Assembly: GCA_965263455.1 (NCBI GenBank)
Contig: CBDHHN010000003.1
Span: 62,001-126,000 of the forward strand
Direction of reading: 5' to 3'
DNA: 64,000 nt
Source of the DNA: CADEDH01 sp965263455
Lineage (GTDB): Bacteria > Actinomycetota > Acidimicrobiia > Acidimicrobiales > SZUA-35
Part shown: positions 37,507-45,129 of the stretch, in pieces
Numbering within the stretch: position 1 is the first letter of the stretch
How the letters are laid out: each line of letters begins with the position of its first letter
Translations under genes and position numbers: made by a program
The notes under the pieces: model-generated
Told to the model about the DNA's origin: nothing
Database searches by the model: none
Seen by the model: the letters and a program-made list of their open reading frames with translations, nothing else

Positions 37507-38576
37507 CGGCCCAGAAGGGGAAACACGTCGCGGGCGAAGCGGCGGGCCCACGACACCTGATGATCGGGCGCGGGAAGGAGCATGATCTCGCTCAGTCCGG
37601 CCGCCTCCAGCTCGCCGATGGTTCCCGCCACCTCGGCCGCCGTGCCCACCAGGCATGTCGACCGGATCAGCTCCTCGGTCAGGAACGGGACCTCGTCGTC
37701 GCGCACGAAGGTGCAGTGACCGTCGTGGATGCGCAGATGGCGAAGGTCCTCGGGGGTGCGCTCGACGACGGCGGCGTACTCGTCCCACATCGACCGCAGG
37801 TGCCGTGGCGGCTCACCCCCGTACTGGCGGACCTTGTCATAGAGATAGTGGAGCGAGGAGATGACGTACGGCCCGTGTTCGGCGATGACCCGGTCGGAGG
37901 TGACCGCCTCCCCTTCGTCCAGGACGACGATGTTGGTCAGGGTCACCACGGGATACGGATCGGGCAGGGCGCGTCCGGCCTCCTCGGCCCCTCGGCGAGC
38001 CGTCTCGACCGCCCGGGCGATGGCCCGGGGCTCGGGGGGGAGCGAGGTGACGAGGCCGTCCCCGTAGCGGCCGGCCAGAGCCTGCGACTTGGGGCCGAAG
38101 CCCGAGACGTAGATGGGGATGGGAACGTCGAGGTTGAGGTACCCCCGGTCGGCCATCAGGAGGCGGGTGGGGGCGGTCTTGCCCCGGAAGGTGAAGTCGA
38201 CCTCACGCCCTTCGAGCAGAGCCCGGATGACCCGCAACTCCTCGCCGTACTTGGCGATGGGGAGGGGCTTGTGGTCGAGGAACCGGTGGGCGCTGTTCCC
38301 GGCGCCCATGCCGAGGAAGGTCCGCCCCGGCGCCAGGGTGTTGATCGAGGCGATGGAGTGGGCGGTGACCGGCGGGATGCGGGTCCCGGCCACGGCCACC
38401 CCGGTCCCGAGGCGGATCCGCTCGGTCCGCTCGGCCGCCAGGGCCAGATAGGCGTAGCAGTCACCCCAGATCATCTGGGAGTCGGGCACCCAGACGGCGT
38501 CGAACCCCAGCTCCTCGAACACGGCGACCTCATCGACGGCCGTGAGCTTGGTGGTGACGCAGATACCGAAGTCCAT
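37503..38576 (-). CDS. LLM-class flavin/F420-dependent oxidoreductase
   Basis: Luciferase-like TIM-barrel oxidoreductase of 357 residues, using FMN or, as common in actinobacteria, F420. Features: MDFGICVTT first strand, VAVFEELGFDAVWVPDS, RIRLGTGVAVAGTRIPPVTAHSIASINTLAPGR, FLGMGAGNSAHRFL, and IYVSGFGPKSQALAGRYGDGL. The pattern resembles the mer/hmd-like F420 group (5,10-methylenetetrahydromethanopterin reductase-like). The substrate is unknown. TAGGGT lies 6 bases before the ATG. It is followed by the overlapping HAD hydrolase. Confidence 0.9.
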   Translation of the reverse strand: MDFGICVTTKLTAVDEVAVFEELGFDAVWVPDSQMIWGDCYAYLALAAERTERIRLGTGVAVAGTRIPPVTAHSIASINTLAPGRTFLGMGAGNSAHRFLDHKPLPIAKYGEELRVIRALLEGREVDFTFRGKTAPTRLLMADRGYLNLDVPIPIYVSGFGPKSQALAGRYGDGLVTSLPPEPRAIARAVETARRGAEEAGRALPDPYPVVTLTNIVVLDEGEAVTSDRVIAEHGPYVISSLHYLYDKVRQYGGEPPRHLRSMWDEYAAVVERTPEDLRHLRIHDGHCTFVRDDEVPFLTEELIRSTCLVGTAAEVAGTIGELEAAGLSEIMLLPAPDHQVSWARRFARDVFPLLGR

Positions 38577-38588
38577 GGCCGAACCCTA
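38577..38588 (-). promoter_or_regulatory. Leaderless -10 box of the LLM-HAD unit
   Basis: TAGGGT at 38588-38583 with a 6-base gap to the ATG at 38576. Confidence 0.55.
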
Positions 38589-38668
38589 GTGCCCGCCGTC
38601 ACAGGCGGTCCCGGTGGGCCCGTCGATGGCCACCGGAGTCCGAGCCGAGGGGCCGGGGCGCCCCGAGC

Positions 38669-40375
38669 TCAGGACCAGAGGGGGCGTCCGGCGTCGGCCA
38701 GGCGACGCCGGACGGCCTGATCCCGGTGTTCGTCGCCGGTCAGGTTCGAGGCCAGCCGGCCGTCGTCGAGGGTGATGACGCGGTCGGCCAACTGGGCCTC
38801 GATCGGGTCGTGGGTGGCCAGGAGTACGGTCCCCGAGTAGCGGGCCAGAACCCTCCGGACGATCTCGCGGGTCGGGCCGTCGAGGTTGGCCGACGGCTCG
38901 TCGAGGACCAGGAGCCGAGGTGAGCCGATGATGGCGCGGGCCAGGGCGATGCGCTGGCGGTGGCCGACCGGGAGGTTGCGGCCACCCTCCACCACCCAGG
39001 CGTCGAGGCCGCCGCCGATGTTGTCGAACACCTCATCCAGGCGGCAGTCGTCGATGACGGCCTCCAACATCTCGGGGGTGGCCTCGCGGTAGCGGTAGGT
39101 CAGGTTGCGCCGTATGGAACCCCGCAACAGGGGAAGGTCGGGACCCACGGCGCCGATGTTGCGGGCCAGGGAGCGGGCGTTGTGATGGTCGATCGGCTGG
39201 CCGTCGATCAGGACCCGGCCACGGTCCAACTCGACCATGCGCAGAACCGAGGCCAGGAGGGTTGACTTGCCGCTCCCGTTGGCCCCGGTGACGGCGACCA
39301 GCTCGCCCGGTTCGGCCGTGAACGTCACGCCGTCCAGGGCCTTGGTCACGGTGACGTCCTCGAAGTCGAGCCGGGCCCGCCGGACCCGCAGCGGGGCGTA
39401 CTCCGGACCGAGGCCACCCCTGGGGGCCCGGGCCAGGAAGTCGGCCAGCTTGCGTCGTGAAACCCGAGCCGCCTGCCAGTACTCGTGGGAGCGGCCCAGG
39501 GTCCTGACCGGGCCGGTCAAGAGGCGGATGCCGAGAACGGCCCCGACCAGGCCGCCGACGGTGAGTGAGCCGTTGCCGACCAGGGTCAACCCCACCAGGA
39601 CCACCACCCCCAGGGCCAGCCCCGAGGTGGCGGACGAGACGAGGCGAAGCAGACCCCGGGCGTCGGCCGCCCGTCGCTGGGCCCGGAGCAGGTCCTCGTT
39701 CTGACGGCCCAACCGGGACGACTCGCCACCCATGCGACCGAAGGCCTGGATGACGGCCAAGGCCCCGATCTGTTCGGCCACGTTGCTGGCCAGGAGGGAC
39801 CGCCGCCAACGGACCGAGCGGGTCCGGCGCCGGACCTGGTCGCCGATGAGGACCGACAGCCCCGAACCGATCCCGGTGAGCAGAACGGCGAACAGGCCGA
39901 TCACGGGGTGGATCACGAACAGCACGCCGAGGCCGATCACCAGCACCGTGGCGGCCACGATGCCCCGGGCCAGACCCCGGCTCAGCCACGTCCGGTAGGT
40001 CGACAGATCCCCGGTCAGGCGGAGGAGGACCGCACCCTGGGACGATCGGGTGACCGAGCGGGCCGGTAGCCCGAGCAGATGCCGGTGGAGTACGACGCGG
40101 GCCTCGGCCACCAGTCGGTAGCCCATGCGTTCGGCCGCCACGTACTCGACGCCCCGGGCTGCGGCCAGGACCAGGCCGACAGCACAGAGGACGAGGGCGC
40201 TCCCGGTCAGCGAGGTCGGGGCGTCGCCGGCGGCCACCCGGTCGATGATGCGGCGGAGCAGCAGGACCGTGCCGGCCACGGCCCCGGCCTGGACGACGCC
40301 GATGGCGACGAGGCCGCCGATCATGGGGGCCGACGGCCGGAGGACCTCCGGCCGCTCGGCCTCGGGGTCGCTCAC
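38669..40375 (-). CDS. ABC exporter, fused permease-ATPase
   Basis: Half-size ABC exporter of 568 residues, probably working as a homodimer since no second subunit is adjacent. Six membrane helices occupy about residues 20-300. The ATPase domain has Walker A GANGSGKST near residue 364, Q-loop GPDLPLLRGSIRRNL, and Walker B LLVLDEPSANLDG near 485 with the following His in LLATHDP. The signature loop is non-canonical (NLPVGHRQRIALARA instead of LSGGQ), which is seen in some toxin/lipid exporters and could lower ATPase activity. The GTG at 40375 overlaps the stop of the upstream DUF1611-like gene (GTGA), indicating tight coupling of the two. Confidence 0.9.
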   Translation of the reverse strand: MSDPEAERPEVLRPSAPMIGGLVAIGVVQAGAVAGTVLLLRRIIDRVAAGDAPTSLTGSALVLCAVGLVLAAARGVEYVAAERMGYRLVAEARVVLHRHLLGLPARSVTRSSQGAVLLRLTGDLSTYRTWLSRGLARGIVAATVLVIGLGVLFVIHPVIGLFAVLLTGIGSGLSVLIGDQVRRRTRSVRWRRSLLASNVAEQIGALAVIQAFGRMGGESSRLGRQNEDLLRAQRRAADARGLLRLVSSATSGLALGVVVLVGLTLVGNGSLTVGGLVGAVLGIRLLTGPVRTLGRSHEYWQAARVSRRKLADFLARAPRGGLGPEYAPLRVRRARLDFEDVTVTKALDGVTFTAEPGELVAVTGANGSGKSTLLASVLRMVELDRGRVLIDGQPIDHHNARSLARNIGAVGPDLPLLRGSIRRNLTYRYREATPEMLEAVIDDCRLDEVFDNIGGGLDAWVVEGGRNLPVGHRQRIALARAIIGSPRLLVLDEPSANLDGPTREIVRRVLARYSGTVLLATHDPIEAQLADRVITLDDGRLASNLTGDEHRDQAVRRRLADAGRPLWS

Positions 40376-41577
40376 GAGGCGTTCCGGGTGAGCTCGGAAT
40401 CGGGCGGCATCGGGGGAACGGTGGGGCCTCCGCCGCGGCCCGCTGTCGGCAACGCCGTCAGCTCTCCGGACAGGGTGGCCGAGACCGGTCGGGACGAGAG
40501 TTGGTCCTTCGACAGCACGGGCAGGTCGCAGTGGGCCTGGATCTCGCGCACGGCGAGCGGGGAGCGGGTCACGACGCCCGACACCGCGATCAGGGGCAGC
40601 TCCAACTGACGGAGGTGGTTGATCCCGGCCACCGCCCCCATCGAGTCGGCGGCGGCGAAGACCAGCAGGTCGATCGACGAGCGGAACGTCTCGCTCCTGA
40701 GCAGGCGGGCCGTCTCCTGCTGGTAGATGCCGTCGGCGACCTCGACCACGATCTCGGTCGAACCGGCCATCGTCAGGTGGTTGAGCAGCTTGACGAAGCC
40801 GGCCTCCAGGGCCTCCATCGGCACCCGGTAGGTGCTGGGGAGGCCCACGTCGGTGAAGTCGGCCACCGTGGCGGCGCCGGCGTCGACCATGGCCCAGTAG
40901 TCGGCGCCCGACCCGGTGCCGGTGACCTTGGTCGCACCCGGGCGTCCGCCGCCGCCCCGGTGCAGGCCGTGGATGAGGGCGCCCACCGTGGTCGTCTTGC
41001 CCGAGTTCATCGACGTGCCGACGACGGCGATGGTACGCGGCCGTTTGCGGTCGGGGGTGACCGGGTCGAGGGCGAACGATGCGAGGTTGAGCGGTTGGCC
41101 TCGCTGGTCGGCCAGCAGCCCGACAGGGGACAGCTCGGTCGGCCGGCGGGTCGCCTCATGGCGGGACAGCACCGTGCCCGCCACGCCGCCCGAGCCCAGC
41201 AGTTGGGTGGGCCCCAGGTCGCGGGGGACCTCGGCCTCGAACTGGTCCGGGGCGTAGCGGTCGCCGTAGGCCACGACCACCTCGTCACCGGGGTGGAGCC
41301 GGGCCCGGCGGCCGTTGGCCAGCTCGATCCGCCGGTGGTGGCCCAGGCGGGTCACGGTCGCCAGCAGCAGGTCGCCTGGCCGGGGCCGGACGGGACCGGT
41401 GACCAGACGGACCGGACCCCGTGCGGGATCCTCGAAGCGGACCCGGCGCGTGGTGAAGGCCTTCTTGGCCCGGTCCAGCCGCTCGGGCGAGACGGCGGAC
41501 CGGTCGAGTGCCCGGACCCAGCGGGGGTGGGAGGGCCCGCCGGCGGCGGCGACGAGATCGAGGGAGCGGTTGGGCAC
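40372..41577 (-). CDS. DUF1611-like P-loop protein
   Basis: Cytoplasmic protein of about 401 residues. The N-terminal half is a beta-rich domain (RFEDPARGPVRLVTGPVRPRPGDLLLATV, GDEVVVAYGDRY). The C-terminal half is a P-loop NTPase-like domain with IAVVGTSMNSGKTTTVGAL near residues 188-206, then ATKVTGTGSGADYWAMVDAGAA and VVEVADGIYQQET. This resembles DUF1611/DgcN-type proteins, some of which act in D-amino-acid metabolism. The start is unclear: I take the GTG at 41577; a GTG at 41673 would overlap the divergent sigma-factor promoter region. It is co-translated with the ABC exporter. Confidence 0.75.
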   Translation of the reverse strand: MPNRSLDLVAAAGGPSHPRWVRALDRSAVSPERLDRAKKAFTTRRVRFEDPARGPVRLVTGPVRPRPGDLLLATVTRLGHHRRIELANGRRARLHPGDEVVVAYGDRYAPDQFEAEVPRDLGPTQLLGSGGVAGTVLSRHEATRRPTELSPVGLLADQRGQPLNLASFALDPVTPDRKRPRTIAVVGTSMNSGKTTTVGALIHGLHRGGGGRPGATKVTGTGSGADYWAMVDAGAATVADFTDVGLPSTYRVPMEALEAGFVKLLNHLTMAGSTEIVVEVADGIYQQETARLLRSETFRSSIDLLVFAAADSMGAVAGINHLRQLELPLIAVSGVVTRSPLAVREIQAHCDLPVLSKDQLSSRPVSATLSGELTALPTAGRGGGPTVPPMPPDSELTRNAS

Positions 41578-41681
41578 AGGGGTACAGACGCTTGTTCCGG
41601 TGCGTTCGTTACCCCGCGGCCCGGTGGGTAAAAGTCCCAACGATCGCGGGCGCAGAGGCAACTTGGTCGACACTTGAACAA

Positions 41682-42737
41682 GTGGCGACCAGCATTCCGG
41701 TAGAGGCCGACTTCGCCGACCTTCTCGGCCGGTGCGAGCGGGGCGAGGCCACCGCCGTCGCCGTCGTGTACCGCCACTACCAGCCGATGTTGGTCCGCTA
41801 CGCCACTCGCCGGGGGGCGGCCGATCCCGAAGGTGTGGCCGACCTCGCCCTGTTCGACGCGCTGCGGGCCATCGGTGGCCTTCGGGGCCGCAACGAGGGC
41901 GCCTTCCGGGCCTACGCCTTCGGCTGCACCCGCAACCGCGTGGCGTCGGAGTTGCGACGTCCGGCCGTGGCCACCCAGCCGCTCATCGAGGACGATCGCC
42001 AGGGCTGGGGCGACGACGACCCGGCCGAGCAGGTGGTGGGGCACCAGGAGGTCCAGGACCTGTTGTCCCAGTTGACCGAGGCTCAGCGTCAGGTGCTCGA
42101 CGATCGGTTGTTCCGGGGCCACACCAGCGCCGAGACGGCGGCCCGGATGGGCAAGACTCCGGGCGCCGTCCGCAAGCTCCAACACGACGCCCTGCAGCGC
42201 CTCCGACGCATCCTGTTGGTGGCGGTCCTGGCCGCGGTCGTGGCCGGGGTCGTCCTGGTGATGCGGACGCAGTCCGACGAGACCCCGCTCGAGACCGTGG
42301 ACGACGGCCCGGTGCCGGAGGTGACGACGACCGGTCCCTCGCCGGTGCCCACGGACTCCACGGTGGCGCCGTCCCCCTCGTCGATACCGGCCCCCGGCGC
42401 CCCGACCACGTCCCCCGCGGTGACGTCGACCAGTCCGCCCACCACCGACGCCGCGACCTCGACGACCGGACCGTCGGCCGGGTCGCCGACCTCGGTCGGC
42501 GCCGGGCCCGAGCCGACCGAGACCGAGTCGGCTCTGGGGCCGGCGCCCGTCATCCGGTCGTGCGAGATCGACGACGGGGTCGAGGTGCAGATCGGGTCCG
42601 GGGTTGCGGCCGAGTCGTTCCGGTACCTCGATCGCGACCTGAACCCGATAGCGGCCGGCGGGTCCGGGGTCCGGTACGTGGTGGCGGTGGCGGCCGACGG
42701 GGCCGAGTCCGAGCCCTTCCCCTGCAGCGACGACTGA
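41682..42737 (+). CDS. ECF-like sigma factor fused to a membrane anchor and outside domain
   Basis: A 351-residue protein. Residues about 15-92 look like sigma region 2 (AVVYRHYQPMLVRYATRRG, ADLALFDALRAIGG, AFRAYAFGCTRNRVASELRR), and 125-176 like region 4 (LLSQLTEAQRQVLDDRLFRGHTSAETAARMGKTPGAVRKLQHDALQRLRRI). Then one membrane helix (about 177-194, ILLVAVLAAVVAGVVLVM), a Thr/Pro/Ser-rich stalk to about 285, and a small outside beta domain with a Cys pair (RSCEIDDGVEVQIG ... FPCSDD). Sigma, anchor and sensor in one chain is unusual: most ECF factors are held by a separate anti-sigma protein. The GTG at 41682 is the most upstream start that keeps region 2 intact; no clear ribosome site is seen. 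Confidence 0.82.
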   Translation: MATSIPVEADFADLLGRCERGEATAVAVVYRHYQPMLVRYATRRGAADPEGVADLALFDALRAIGGLRGRNEGAFRAYAFGCTRNRVASELRRPAVATQPLIEDDRQGWGDDDPAEQVVGHQEVQDLLSQLTEAQRQVLDDRLFRGHTSAETAARMGKTPGAVRKLQHDALQRLRRILLVAVLAAVVAGVVLVMRTQSDETPLETVDDGPVPEVTTTGPSPVPTDSTVAPSPSSIPAPGAPTTSPAVTSTSPPTTDAATSTTGPSAGSPTSVGAGPEPTETESALGPAPVIRSCEIDDGVEVQIGSGVAAESFRYLDRDLNPIAAGGSGVRYVVAVAADGAESEPFPCSDD

Positions 42738-42779
42738 GGTCGAGCCGGCCGGGGGCGGAGGGTGACGCCCGAGCCCGGC

Positions 42780-42791
42780 TAGCTTGGGGCG
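42780..42791 (+). promoter_or_regulatory. Leaderless -10 box of the MerR gene
   Basis: TAGCTT at 42780-42785 with a 6-base gap to the ATG at 42792. Confidence 0.5.
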
Positions 42792-43199
42792 ATGCGCATC
42801 GGCGAGCTGGGCCGGCGGGCCGGGGTGTCCGCCAAGACCATCCGCTACTACGAGTCGCTCGGCCTGTTGGACGAACCCGAGCGGACCGGGGCGGGGTACC
42901 GCGACTACGACGAGGCGGCGGAGGAACGGCTGCGGTTCGTCCGCGATGCCCAGGCCAGTGGGTTGACCCTGGCCGAGATCGCCTCCGTGCTGGAGCTCAA
43001 GGGTCGGGGACGGCGTTCGTGCGCCCACACCGCGGCTCTGCTGGAGCGGCATCTGGTCGAGATCGATGAGCAGATCGTGCGTCTGACCCAGGCCCGGGCC
43101 GCGCTCGAGGACCTTGCCCGCCGGGCCGAGGGCCTGGATCCTGCGGCCTGCACCGATCCCAATCGGTGTCAGGTGATCGCCCCGGCCGCCGAGGGCTGA
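42792..43199 (+). CDS. MerR-family regulator, heavy-metal type
   Basis: A 135-residue MerR regulator with the N-terminal winged helix (MRIGELGRRAGVSAKTIRYYESLGLLDEPERTGAGYRDYDE), a dimerising coiled coil (LLERHLVEIDEQIVRLTQARAALEDLARRAE), and a short C-terminal Cys-containing tail (ACTDPNRCQVI). Cys at about residues 77, 119 and 125 match the positions of metal ligands in CadR/PbrR/ZntR-like members. No metal transporter gene is next to it, so its target lies elsewhere or is its own promoter. Confidence 0.88.
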   Translation: MRIGELGRRAGVSAKTIRYYESLGLLDEPERTGAGYRDYDEAAEERLRFVRDAQASGLTLAEIASVLELKGRGRRSCAHTAALLERHLVEIDEQIVRLTQARAALEDLARRAEGLDPAACTDPNRCQVIAPAAEG

Positions 43200-43252
43200 C
43201 GTCGGGGCCGACGGCGGCTCGACCGCGGGCCGTCACCGAACGACGATGAATC

Positions 43253-43282
43253 CCGGGTGTCCGGGTGTCCGGGTGTCCGGGT
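43253..43282. repeat. 8-base tandem repeat (CCGGGTGT, 3.75 copies)
   Basis: Exact units at 43253-43260, 43261-43268 and 43269-43276, then a partial unit, lying in the gap between the MerR and ATP-grasp genes. Probably a slippage product with no clear function. The rest of this 172-base gap holds the ATP-grasp promoter region (TACCCT at 43333-43338). Confidence 0.8.
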
Positions 43283-43371
43283 CAGTCGAGGTGGGTGAGT
43301 CGACCTGAACCGGTCTCATCGTTTCCACTTGCTACCCTCCGCCTCCATTCGGTTCCGGAGGTGCGTGGTCC

Positions 43372-44607
43372 ATGGGGAGTGACACCGAGGGTTTGGCCGT
43401 CGTCCTGGGCTTGACCCACGGCGGGTTGGCCATCGTCCGATCGTTGGCCAGGCGCGGCGTCCGCGTCATCGGGGCCACCTATGAGCGCGACGAGTTCGGG
43501 TGCCATTCGCGCTATTTGAGCGACCTGGTCGACTGCCCACATCCTCGTGACCAGGACGCCTTCATCGACTTCCTTCGCCAGAAATCGGAGGCCTGGGGCG
43601 GCGCATACCTGTTCGACACCAACGACTACTTCGTCGAGGTCCTGGCTCGATACAAGCCGGAGCTTTCCCGGCACTACCGGATCGGTACACCGGACTGGGA
43701 CCGGACCCAGGTCTTTCTCGACAAGCAACTGACCTACCGGCTCGCGGCGCGCTGCGGTGTGCCCCATCCCCGGATCCACGAGGTCGAGCCCGATCTCGAC
43801 CCGGCGACCGCCTTCGAGCAGGCCCGGGGCCGCATGGACTACCCGATCATGCTCAAGCCCACGCGATCCCACGAGTTCGCCGCCCTGTTCGGGGCCAAGA
43901 ACCTGATCGCGGCCGACGACGAGACCCTCCAGAGGGCGCTGCGCACCACCATCGAAGCCGGCCAGCCCGTCGTGTTGTCGGAGGTCATACCGGGGACGGA
44001 CCGGGGGACCCTGGAGCGGGTGCAGCTGTACATCAACAGCCTCGGTGAGGTGGCGGCCAGCTTCGCCAACGTCAAGTTGCGGCAGACGCCGCCCATGTTC
44101 GGGGTCATGCGGGTGGGTCGGAGCACCGAGCCGAACCCGGAGGTCGAGGCCTACGCACTCGAACTACTCCGAGCGATCGACTACCAGGGTTTCGCCAGTG
44201 TCGAGTTCAAACGGGACTACCGGGACGGCGAGCTCAAGCTGATGGAGGTGAACGTCCGCCTCCCCCGGAGTATTCCCCTGCCCATCCGGGCCGGCGTCGA
44301 CTTCCCGTGGCTGGTGTACCGGGATCTGGTCGACGACGTGCAGTTGCGGGTCGACGCCTACGACACCTCGACCTATCTCATCGAGCAGCCCACCGACCTG
44401 ATCGACTTCGTGCGCTACGACCGGGACCGACTCCGGAACCTGGGGACGTTCCTCGGCCCCTATCGGGCTCGGACCAAGACGTGGGGGGTGGCCCAACGGG
44501 ATGATCTCGGGCCGTTCCTGAAGGCCCTGCGGACCCGGGGTCGGACCGGGGTCCGGGTCGCCGGTCGGCTGGCCGCCTCGGTGCCGTCGTCGCTCAGGGG
44601 ACGATGA
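43372..44607 (+). CDS. ATP-grasp domain protein (CPSase/carnosine-synthase-like ligase)
   Basis: A 411-residue ATP-grasp enzyme that should join a carboxylate to an amine or thiol with ATP. The N-terminal preATP-grasp Rossmann-like part is AVVLGLTHGGLAIVRSLARRGVRVIGA. The lid and ATP site are DYPIMLKPTRSHEFAALFGAKNLIAA and VVLSEVIPGTDRGT. The metal-binding acidic/Asn pair is in GFASVEFKRDYRDGELKLMEVNVRLPRSIPLP. Members of this type act on polysaccharide or peptide precursors; the substrate is unknown. GGAGGTG lies about 10 bases before the ATG. Its 3' end overlaps the convergent rhodanese gene by 14 bases. Confidence 0.87.
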   Translation: MGSDTEGLAVVLGLTHGGLAIVRSLARRGVRVIGATYERDEFGCHSRYLSDLVDCPHPRDQDAFIDFLRQKSEAWGGAYLFDTNDYFVEVLARYKPELSRHYRIGTPDWDRTQVFLDKQLTYRLAARCGVPHPRIHEVEPDLDPATAFEQARGRMDYPIMLKPTRSHEFAALFGAKNLIAADDETLQRALRTTIEAGQPVVLSEVIPGTDRGTLERVQLYINSLGEVAASFANVKLRQTPPMFGVMRVGRSTEPNPEVEAYALELLRAIDYQGFASVEFKRDYRDGELKLMEVNVRLPRSIPLPIRAGVDFPWLVYRDLVDDVQLRVDAYDTSTYLIEQPTDLIDFVRYDRDRLRNLGTFLGPYRARTKTWGVAQRDDLGPFLKALRTRGRTGVRVAGRLAASVPSSLRGR

Positions 44608-45049
44608 TGGGCTGGCCCTCGTCGAGCCAGGCGACGATGCCGCCGTCCACGTCGGCCACGTCGGTGAAGCCCAGCTCCGCCATCAACGCCCGGGTCTGCC
44701 CGCTGCGATTGCCGGATCGGCAGTAGAGGAGATAACGGCCGTCGGGGTCGAGGTCGGCCAACTGATCGGCGAAGTCGTCGGCATAGAAGTCGACCATGAT
44801 CGCACCGTCGAGGTGGCCGGCGGCGAACTCCTCGGGTGTCCGGACGTCGAGCACCACCAGGTCGTCGGAACGCTCCTGGTGGAGGGAGGCCGCCTGTCCG
44901 ACGTCGACGAGGCGGATGCCGGCGGCGTCGGTGGCCGCGGTGGCCGACTCGGGTCCGGCCTCGGCGGTGGCGGTGTCGTCACCTGAGGAGCAGGCGGTGG
45001 CCACCAGCAGCGCGGCCGTCAGGGCGAGGATGAGGGACAGAGATCGCAT
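44594..45049 (-). CDS. Rhodanese-domain lipoprotein
   Basis: A 151-residue extracytoplasmic sulfurtransferase-like protein. The signal core is SLILALTAALLVATACS with the lipidated Cys near residue 20. A single rhodanese domain follows (RLVDVGQAASLHQER, VVLDVRTPEEFAAGHLDGAIMVDFYADDF) with the active-site loop YCRSGNRSGQTR near residue 112, so the catalytic Cys is present. It would carry persulfide sulfur outside the membrane. It is divergent from the SulP carrier, with an 80-base shared promoter region, and has TACAAT 7 bases before its ATG. Confidence 0.9.
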   Translation of the reverse strand: MRSLSLILALTAALLVATACSSGDDTATAEAGPESATAATDAAGIRLVDVGQAASLHQERSDDLVVLDVRTPEEFAAGHLDGAIMVDFYADDFADQLADLDPDGRYLLYCRSGNRSGQTRALMAELGFTDVADVDGGIVAWLDEGQPIIVP

Positions 45050-45056
45050 GGACCGA

Positions 45057-45129
45057 ATTGTACGGTCATCCGCGTACGTTTGGGGTGGCGGGGTTGCCTT
45101 CCGAGCGAAATGTACGTACATTCGTATCT
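45057..45129. promoter_or_regulatory. Divergent promoters with a palindromic operator (sulfur module)
   Basis: Leftward, TACAAT (45062-45057) is 7 bases before the rhodanese ATG. Rightward, TTGCCT (45094-45099), a 17-base spacer and TACATT (45117-45122) lie 7 bases before the SulP ATG. A perfect 14-base palindrome AATGTAC-GTACATT (45109-45122) covers the SulP -10 box, the right position for a repressor. A related CGTACG lies at 45073-45078. Which protein binds is unknown; ArsR- or Crp-type persulfide sensors are candidates. Confidence 0.6.

Noticed and set aside
41578..41673. GTG at 41673 as start of the DUF1611-like gene
   Set aside because: It would run into the promoter region of the divergent sigma factor and adds 32 residues with no domain-like pattern; kept only as an alternative.
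43253..43282. CRISPR-like repeat
   Set aside because: The unit is 8 bases with no spacers; a simple tandem repeat.
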